NCBI RefSeq assembly: GCF_045310675.1
Contig: NZ_JBJHZZ010000002.1
Span: 62,001 to 126,000, forward strand
Length of the DNA stretch: 64,000 nt
Origin: Clostridium_AT stratigraminis
GTDB taxonomy: Bacteria > Bacillota > Clostridia > Clostridiales > Clostridiaceae
Reading direction: 5' to 3'
Both the position numbers and the translations under genes were made by a program. This document shows positions 58,837 through 64,000 of the stretch, piece after piece. Numbering within the stretch: the stretch's first letter is position 1; each line of letters begins with the position of its first letter. Under the pieces are notes generated by a model, which searched no databases, was not told the origin of the DNA, and saw nothing but the letters and a program-made list of their open reading frames with translations.

Positions 58837-60237
58837 ATGGATATATTAATAAAGATAATTAATGTAATTAGTATTTTTTTACTTACCTATTTTTTCATTA
58901 TCAGTATGCTTTATATTGTTTTAATAGTATTATCTACAAGACGACTTAGAAAGTTTATAAATGTTGCTAATAATGATATTACTATAATCAGCAATTATAC
59001 AAAACCAATTTCTATAATAGTTCCTGCCTATAATGAGCAAGAAACTATAATAGATAATATAAAATCTCTTTTAGACCTTGATTATCCAATATTTGAAATA
59101 ATATTAGTTAATGATGGTTCAAAGGATGAAACTTTAAGCAGGGTAATCAATCACTTTAACTTAAGAAAAATAGACCTAGAAGTTAATATGCAAATTCCAT
59201 GTGAAGAAATTAAGGGGGTTTATGGATCTTTTGAAATAACTAATTTAGTAGTTGTAGATAAGGCAAATGGAGGTAAGTCAGATGCTCTAAATGCAGGAAT
59301 AAATGTAGCAAGATATCCTCTGTTTTGCGGAATAGATGCAGATTGTATAATTGAAAAAAATGCTTTATTAAGGATAGTTAAACCATTTTTAAAACATGAA
59401 GAAACTATAGCAGTAGGGGGGATAGTAAGAATTGCTAATGGTTGTACCTTTAAGGATGGAAATTTGCAAAAGGCTAAGCTTCCTAGAAAGGCTATTGTTG
59501 TATTTCAGATTGTAGAATACTTTAGAGCATTCCTAAGCAGCAGAATAGGCTTAGAACGAATTAATGCTTTACTAATAATTTCAGGTGCATTTGGGGTTTT
59601 TAAAAAGTCAGCTGTAACTAGAGTTGGAGGGTATAGTAAAACCATAGGTGAAGATATGGAGTTAACTTTAAAACTACATGAATATTACAGACGGAACAAG
59701 CTTCAATACAAAATAGATTTTACCTCAGATGCAGTATGCTGGACACAGGCACCAGATAATTTAAGCAGTCTTAGAAGTCAAAGGGTTAGATGGCATAGGG
59801 GACTTATAGATTCATTGCTTAAGTATAAGAAAATGCTATTTAATCCTAAGTATGGTATAGTAGGTATGCTGTCCATGCCATATTTTATACTAGTTGAAAT
59901 GTTTGGACCAGTAATAGAAACAACAGGGTATATAATATTAATTCTTTCTATAGTTTTTGGAATTCTATCAAAGTTCTTCATTTTTGTATTTTTAATGGCA
60001 TACTTATATGGTCTTTTATTTTCACTTTTTGCAATTTTATTAGAACAACTTTCGTATAAAAGGTATAACAAGGCCTTTGAGATAATTAAATTAATATTTT
60101 ATAGTTTCTTTGAGCAACTTTCTTATAGGCAATTAACAGTATTTTGGCGTGTACAGGCTTTCTTTAACTTTAAAAAAGGAAGCAAGAATTGGGGTTATAT
60201 AAAAAGAACCTCTTTTGCAAACGATAATAAACAGTAA
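58837..60237 (+). CDS. Processive family 2 glycosyltransferase (membrane polysaccharide synthase)
   Basis: A 466-residue protein with one N-terminal span, a GT-A catalytic domain (PISIIVPAYNEQETI; LVNDGSKDE; metal site GIDADCII; GEDMELTLKLHEY) and the processivity motif Q-x-x-RW in RSQRVRWHRGL, then about four spans (about 345-425). It resembles PgaC/NodC/BcsA-like synthases that make and export a beta-linked polymer. It stands at the end of the glycosidase/HEAT/GT2 operon. The sugar is unknown. Confidence 0.88.
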   Translation: MDILIKIINVISIFLLTYFFIISMLYIVLIVLSTRRLRKFINVANNDITIISNYTKPISIIVPAYNEQETIIDNIKSLLDLDYPIFEIILVNDGSKDETLSRVINHFNLRKIDLEVNMQIPCEEIKGVYGSFEITNLVVVDKANGGKSDALNAGINVARYPLFCGIDADCIIEKNALLRIVKPFLKHEETIAVGGIVRIANGCTFKDGNLQKAKLPRKAIVVFQIVEYFRAFLSSRIGLERINALLIISGAFGVFKKSAVTRVGGYSKTIGEDMELTLKLHEYYRRNKLQYKIDFTSDAVCWTQAPDNLSSLRSQRVRWHRGLIDSLLKYKKMLFNPKYGIVGMLSMPYFILVEMFGPVIETTGYIILILSIVFGILSKFFIFVFLMAYLYGLLFSLFAILLEQLSYKRYNKAFEIIKLIFYSFFEQLSYRQLTVFWRVQAFFNFKKGSKNWGYIKRTSFANDNKQ

Positions 60238-60269
60238 AATAAGGCATTAACTTTGAAATATAAAATATA

Positions 60270-60309
60270 CCTGTTTTAAAATGGCTGCTTTAAGCTAATA
60301 TAAAACAGG
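60270..60309 (+). terminator. Hairpin after the exopolysaccharide operon
   Basis: CCTGTTTTA (60270-60278) pairs with TAAAACAGG (60301-60309). It has only a poor T run but stands where a terminator is expected. It also overlaps an in-frame upstream start of the next gene, which argues against that start. Confidence 0.5.
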
Positions 60310-60410
60310 TGTATGTTATGTTTAGAGTGCCTGGAAAAAGAGAATGTTCAAAAACATCCATTACTTATATTGGAGGACAACTTGACATTATTAGAGTAGG
60401 AGAAGATATA

Positions 60411-60857
60411 ATGGGACTTAATGAATTTTGTCAAAATATGATTCAAATAGAAGAAAACGCAAGAGTGTTTTATGAAGAGCTAGCTGGTTTCTGTGAGGAT
60501 AGGATTAAGGAAACAGTTATAACTTTTGCCAAGCAGGAAGAAAAGCATAAGGATATAATTGAGGAGTTATTTGGGAATATTGAAAATGTTAATCTTGATT
60601 TAAGCGAGAAAGCTAAAGAGATAATTAGAGAGCAAGAGGAATTTATTAAAAATAATAATAAAAATATAAATTTCGGGAAAGAAAAGGAATTTTTCAACTT
60701 TGCTTTTTCAATAGAAATGAAGGGTATTGATACTTACAGTGAAATTATAAAAAATTTTAAAAAGAATACAGAGGAATATAATTTGTTTAATAATTTAATA
60801 GAAGAGGAAAAAAAACATATGCTTTTTATATTAAAAAAGCTTCATGAACTTAAATAA
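60411..60857 (+). CDS. Rubrerythrin/ferritin-like diiron protein
   Basis: A 148-residue four-helix protein with diiron-type motifs: NMIQIEENARVFYEEL, KQEEKHKDII, FSIEMKGIDTYSEII, and LIEEEKKHMLFIL. Two ExxH pairs fit a ferritin-like diiron centre; there is no rubredoxin domain. Role: probably peroxide or oxygen defence. ATG 60411 is chosen with AGGAGA 8 bases upstream; the frame extends upstream through a hairpin without support. Confidence 0.82.
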   Translation: MGLNEFCQNMIQIEENARVFYEELAGFCEDRIKETVITFAKQEEKHKDIIEELFGNIENVNLDLSEKAKEIIREQEEFIKNNNKNINFGKEKEFFNFAFSIEMKGIDTYSEIIKNFKKNTEEYNLFNNLIEEEKKHMLFILKKLHELK

Positions 60858-60934
60858 ACTAACTTTTTTACCTATTAATTTTATTGACAGTATTCATTAC
60901 TTATATTAAACTAAAAGAGAACGGAGGTTTTCTA

Positions 60935-61537
60935 ATGCAATATTTAAAAGAGGAAATTAAAATGAAAATATCCGAAGAAGCCTTAAAGGAATTTAAACTA
61001 AGGGGTTATAAAGGTGCGTCCATAAGGGATATTGCTAAAAACTCTGCTACATCAGTAGGTAATTTTTATAAATACTTTAAAAGCAAAGATGATTTGTTTG
61101 AAAATCTTATTGGCTCTGTGTACCTTAAGCTGATGGAATATACAAATCAGTTTAATAAAGTGGAATTTAATGACAATACAGAAAATATATTTTATGAACT
61201 TATGGAAAAAATAATGGAGATCTTTCAGGAGAACAGTACAGAGCTAACTATTTTGCTCAATAAAAGTGAGGGTTCTAAATATGAAAACTGCAAAAGTACT
61301 TTTATAGATTTCATAACAAGAATTGTAACCGAAAAGTGTAAATATGAGCTGTCACTTGAAAATAAAGAGCTAAAAGATAACTTCATTATTTATCTTATTG
61401 CTTATAATATAGTGGAGAGTATCTCTATCATTTTAAGAGAAAAAGAAGATGGCAGGGAAGTCAGGATACTTATTATTTATATGATAGATATTCTTTTTAA
61501 GGATATTAACAGCAAACTGGAAATTAGGGGAAAATAG
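60935..61537 (+). CDS. TetR/AcrR family transcriptional regulator
   Basis: A 200-residue TetR protein: ALKEFKLRGYKGASIRDIAK, ATSVGNFYKYFKSKDDLFEN, then a helical ligand domain. ATG 60935 follows CGGAGG by 8 bases. TTGACA at 60884 with TAAACT 17 bases later is its likely promoter, which rules out the in-frame TTG at 60884 as a start. It precedes an ABC ATPase and permease by about 220 bases and may regulate them. Confidence 0.88.
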   Translation: MQYLKEEIKMKISEEALKEFKLRGYKGASIRDIAKNSATSVGNFYKYFKSKDDLFENLIGSVYLKLMEYTNQFNKVEFNDNTENIFYELMEKIMEIFQENSTELTILLNKSEGSKYENCKSTFIDFITRIVTEKCKYELSLENKELKDNFIIYLIAYNIVESISIILREKEDGREVRILIIYMIDILFKDINSKLEIRGK

Positions 61538-61663
61538 GAAAAACTATTGAAGCATTAAAATCTTAATGTTTTAAATAGCAATTTTCATTTAAGATTTATA
61601 ATGAATGAAAAGCAGGTATTAATTTATATAATTTACCTGTTGTGGAACGAATATAAAATTAGC

Positions 61664-61688
61664 TGTTACGGGAGTAACAATTTTTTTG
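61664..61688 (+). terminator. Short intrinsic terminator after TetR
   Basis: TGTTAC, loop GGGA, GTAACA, then A and TTTTTTT. A six-pair stem only, but with a strong T run. Confidence 0.6.
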
Positions 61689-61715
61689 AATTAAAAGAGA
61701 ACCACGGTTCACTAA

Positions 61716-61743
61716 AAAAGTAATAACTCATATATGCCATTAA
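61716..61743 (+). repeat. Dispersed palindromic repeat, right half (copy 9)
   Basis: AAAAGTAATAACTCATATAT then GCCATTAA, a right half with GG deleted. As in copy 2, it ends directly before the AAAGGAG ribosome binding site of the next gene. Confidence 0.65.
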
Positions 61744-61754
61744 AGGAGAATAGT

Positions 61755-62459
61755 ATGGAAAGCTTTATAGAACTAAAAAATGTTGAAAAAATTTACTCAA
61801 TGGGAGAAGTAATTATTAAAGCAGTGGATAATGTGTCCTTTTCTATTGAAGAGGGTGAATTCGTTGTTATAGTTGGTGCCAGTGGTGCAGGAAAGACTAC
61901 TATTTTAAACCTTCTAGGAGGTATGGATGAGGTATCTTCCGGCAGCATATATGTTAATGGGAACGAAATAAGTAAATATAATAAAAAAATGCTTACAAAA
62001 TACAGACGTGAGGATATAGGCTTCGTGTTTCAATTTTATAATCTGGTTCAAAACTTAAATGCACTTGAAAATGTGGAACTTGCAGTGGAAATCTGCAAAA
62101 ACCCAATGAAGCCTGAAAAGGTGCTTGAAGATGTGGGACTTACAGAGAGAATGAGCAATTTTCCTTCTCAGCTTTCCGGGGGAGAGCAGCAGAGAGTTTC
62201 TATAGCAAGAGCTCTAGCTAAGAATCCTAAGCTTCTGCTTTGTGATGAACCCACAGGAGCACTAGACTATAACACAGGCAGGGCAATACTTAAGCTCTTA
62301 TCAGATACCTCAAAGAATTACAATATGACAGTTATTGTTATTACACATAATTCAGCTATAACTCCAATTGCTGATAAAGTCATAACTGTTAAAAACGGCA
62401 AAATTGCAAATGTTAAGAAAAATCCTAACCCAATACCAATTGAAAGTATCGAGTGGTAG
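61755..62459 (+). CDS. ABC transporter ATP-binding protein (LolD/MacB type)
   Basis: A 234-residue ATPase: GASGAGKTT (Walker A), FVFQFYNLVQNLNALENV (Q-loop), LSGGEQQRVSIARALA (signature) and LLLCDEPTGALDYNTG (Walker B), VITHNSAIT (switch His). The EQQR signature and PTGALD mark the FtsX-permease class. ATG 61755 with AAAGGAG upstream is preferred to ATG 61734, which lies in the repeat. It serves the large permease downstream. Confidence 0.93.
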   Translation: MESFIELKNVEKIYSMGEVIIKAVDNVSFSIEEGEFVVIVGASGAGKTTILNLLGGMDEVSSGSIYVNGNEISKYNKKMLTKYRREDIGFVFQFYNLVQNLNALENVELAVEICKNPMKPEKVLEDVGLTERMSNFPSQLSGGEQQRVSIARALAKNPKLLLCDEPTGALDYNTGRAILKLLSDTSKNYNMTVIVITHNSAITPIADKVITVKNGKIANVKKNPNPIPIESIEW

Positions 62460-62564
62460 ACAAAAGTTTTTCAATTAAAGAGAGTATTAATTGCTAGTAA
62501 TAAAGTGTTTGTTAAAAAGCTGTAAGTATACTAATAAAGTTGATAGGAAGTTAAGAGTGATATT

Positions 62565-64000
62565 ATGAAACTGACATTTATAAAAAATTTATTTCGAGAT
62601 ATAAAAAAGACTATTTCTAGGTTCTTATCCATAGTAATAATTATAGCTGTGGGAGTAGCCTTTTATGCTGGTGTGCGGGCTACTAGTCCAGATATGAAAA
62701 TTTCCGCTGATTATTACTTCAACCAAAACAACCTTATGGATTTTAAATTAATTTCAACCCTTGGTTTAACTAAAGAGGATGTGCAGGAAATCGGAAAACT
62801 AAAGGGTATAAAGGCAGCTGAGGGTTCACATTCCATAGATGCAGTATTCGAAAAAGATAAGCATTCCTTAGTGCTAAACGTTAATTCTTTGCCAGCTAAA
62901 GACGGCATGAATATTATGAGAGTTGTAAATGGGAGAATGCCTGAAAACAGCAACGAGGCCATTGTTGAAGATAAATTTCTTAAGGATAATAAGCTGAAAA
63001 TTGGAGACGAAATAGAGCTTAATTCTGGCAAGGACACCAGCATTTTAGATGATCTTAATAATAATAAATTCAAAATAGTTGGAACAGCCCAGTCTCCACT
63101 TTATTCGTCAGCACAAAGACAGCTTAGCTCAGTTGGAAATGGCTCAGTAAGAGGTTTTGTTTATATACTACCAACTGTATTTAAAAGCGATGTCTATTCA
63201 GAAATCTATGTAAAAATGAGCAGCATTACTTCTAATACCAGCCTCTTAAATAATGAGGACTATAAAAAGGCTGCAGATGAAATAGAAAAAAAGCTTAAGG
63301 ACATTGGTGCTGATAGAGGTAAAATTAGATATGATGAAGTGTTAAAGGATGCAGAAAGTAAAATAAATGATGCAGAAGTAAAATTAGAAACCTCGAAAAA
63401 GGAGGCTGCAGATAAATTTGCTGAAGGTTATAAAGCTATTGAGGCGGCGCAAAAGAAATTAGATCAGGGGAAGATTGAGCTTAAAAATAATGAATCACTT
63501 TTTAATAAGAAAATAGCTGATGGACAAAAGCAATTGTCAGAAGGCAAAAATCAGCTTTCAGTAAGTGAAGCTTCCCTTAATTCAGGAATTTCAGAGGCAG
63601 CAGCTAATATTTCTAAAGGCATTGAAGCCAAGGTAAATGAGGCAAAGATGCTCCTAGACTCGGATCCGCAAAATGAAAGTTATATTCTGCAGTACAACTC
63701 CTTAAATGGAGTATATGAAAAGGACATTAAAGGTAAAGACTTCTATAGCATGTATAGCGCATTAAAAGCTGATGGTGCCTTAGTACAAATTAATTCCTTT
63801 TTTAATCTTGATGAACTTAAAAATAACTTTGATAATGCAAGTACACAAATTGCAGTAAATAAGAATAAGCTAGCAGCTTCAGAAGCAGAACTATATAGTG
63901 CAAAGCAAGATGGGCTAAAAAAGTTAAATGATGCAAGAAAGAAGCTTGAGACTGGGCAAAAGGAACTTGATAAGAATATAAAGGAATTAAAGGATGAAGA
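62565..64000 (+). CDS. FtsX/MacB-type ABC permease (3' end outside window)
   Basis: An open frame of 478 codons runs to the window end. It starts KLTFIKNLFRDIKKTISRFL, with a membrane span at about 17-38, then a MacB-like periplasmic-core-type domain (IKAAEGSHSIDAVFEKDK, VNGRMPENSNEAIVEDKFL) and, from about residue 265, a long heptad-like coiled coil rich in Lys/Glu/Ala (KINDAEVKLETSKKEAADKF, KKLDQGKIELKNNESLFNKK). This is the family of large YhgE/FtsX-like exporters of about 1000 residues or more, so roughly half is seen. Pairs with the upstream ATPase; likely exports drugs, peptides or lipids. Confidence 0.85.
   Translation, partial: MKLTFIKNLFRDIKKTISRFLSIVIIIAVGVAFYAGVRATSPDMKISADYYFNQNNLMDFKLISTLGLTKEDVQEIGKLKGIKAAEGSHSIDAVFEKDKHSLVLNVNSLPAKDGMNIMRVVNGRMPENSNEAIVEDKFLKDNKLKIGDEIELNSGKDTSILDDLNNNKFKIVGTAQSPLYSSAQRQLSSVGNGSVRGFVYILPTVFKSDVYSEIYVKMSSITSNTSLLNNEDYKKAADEIEKKLKDIGADRGKIRYDEVLKDAESKINDAEVKLETSKKEAADKFAEGYKAIEAAQKKLDQGKIELKNNESLFNKKIADGQKQLSEGKNQLSVSEASLNSGISEAAANISKGIEAKVNEAKMLLDSDPQNESYILQYNSLNGVYEKDIKGKDFYSMYSALKADGALVQINSFFNLDELKNNFDNASTQIAVNKNKLAASEAELYSAKQDGLKKLNDARKKLETGQKELDKNIKELKDE

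Overview
The window looks like chromosomal DNA of a low-GC, spore-former-type anaerobe, most likely Clostridium in the strict sense. The evidence is AT-rich DNA, strong GGAGG-type ribosome binding sites, frequent TTG and GTG starts, a UGA-encoded selenocysteine protein of the HesB-like type, a thioredoxin reductase-like flavoprotein without the usual NADPH motif, rubrerythrin-like proteins and CWB2 cell-wall repeats. I saw no rRNA, tRNA, CRISPR array or complete transposase gene.

Layout. 1-5.2 kb: a HAD hydrolase and an arylamine N-acetyltransferase on the minus strand, diverging from a TetR / membrane-fusion lipoprotein / ABC / ABC-2 efflux operon. 5.4-7.9 kb: a secreted beta-propeller protein and the 23S rRNA methyltransferase RlmD. 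7.9-9.9 kb: an Lsa/CplR-like ABC-F ribosome-protection gene behind a roughly 400-base leader with two short ORFs and competing hairpins. 10-14 kb: a metallophosphoesterase, then PadR, two DUF1048 proteins, a KTR protein and a DrrAB-like exporter. 14.3-17.3 kb: a serine protease, a LytTR/DUF3021 pair and a double VOC protein. 17.5-20.8 kb: TetR with two tandem palindromic operators and a polyketide-type ABC exporter. 20.9-23.1 kb: a CWB2 surface protein. 23.6-26.6 kb: GntR, ABC ATPase and an ABC-2 permease fused to an acyltransferase-3 domain. 26.8-31.9 kb: a UvrA-like protein, an unknown protein, an MFS exporter and a phospholipase C-like protein. 31.9-33.9 kb: a two-component system on the minus strand.

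34.3-41.8 kb is a redox/metal-stress block: a DUF2680 secreted protein, the HesB-like selenoprotein (not visible as a normal ORF because of its in-frame TGA), thioredoxin, a flavin thioredoxin reductase-like protein, a methyltransferase, a CsoR-family repressor, a rubredoxin-domain protein and a 1027-residue FAD/Fe-S oxidoreductase with a Met/Pro-rich tail. Two promoters here share a CsoR-type G-tract motif. 42-47.6 kb: two FUSC/ArAE-type proteins and a heterodimeric ABC exporter with one degenerate ATP site. 47.6-55.3 kb: an RpiR regulator diverging from a sugar-acid operon (2-hydroxyacid dehydrogenase, 6-phosphogluconate dehydrogenase, mannose-class PTS IIC-IID-IIA-IIB, Cof phosphatase), probably for gluconate or a ketogluconate. 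55.5-60.2 kb: an exopolysaccharide-type set (TIM-barrel glycosidase-like, HEAT-repeat and processive GT2 proteins). 60.4-64 kb: a rubrerythrin-like protein, then TetR, ABC ATPase and a large FtsX-type permease cut by the window edge.

Two repeat families run through the window. One is a palindromic intergenic element (half-site near AAGTAATAACTCATATGG) with nine copies. The other is a roughly 90-base two-hairpin element bordered by AAAGGAGG that lies directly before three genes, so that its right border is the gene's Shine-Dalgarno sequence; one copy carries a second copy nested inside it. The second family is the strongest candidate for something undescribed.
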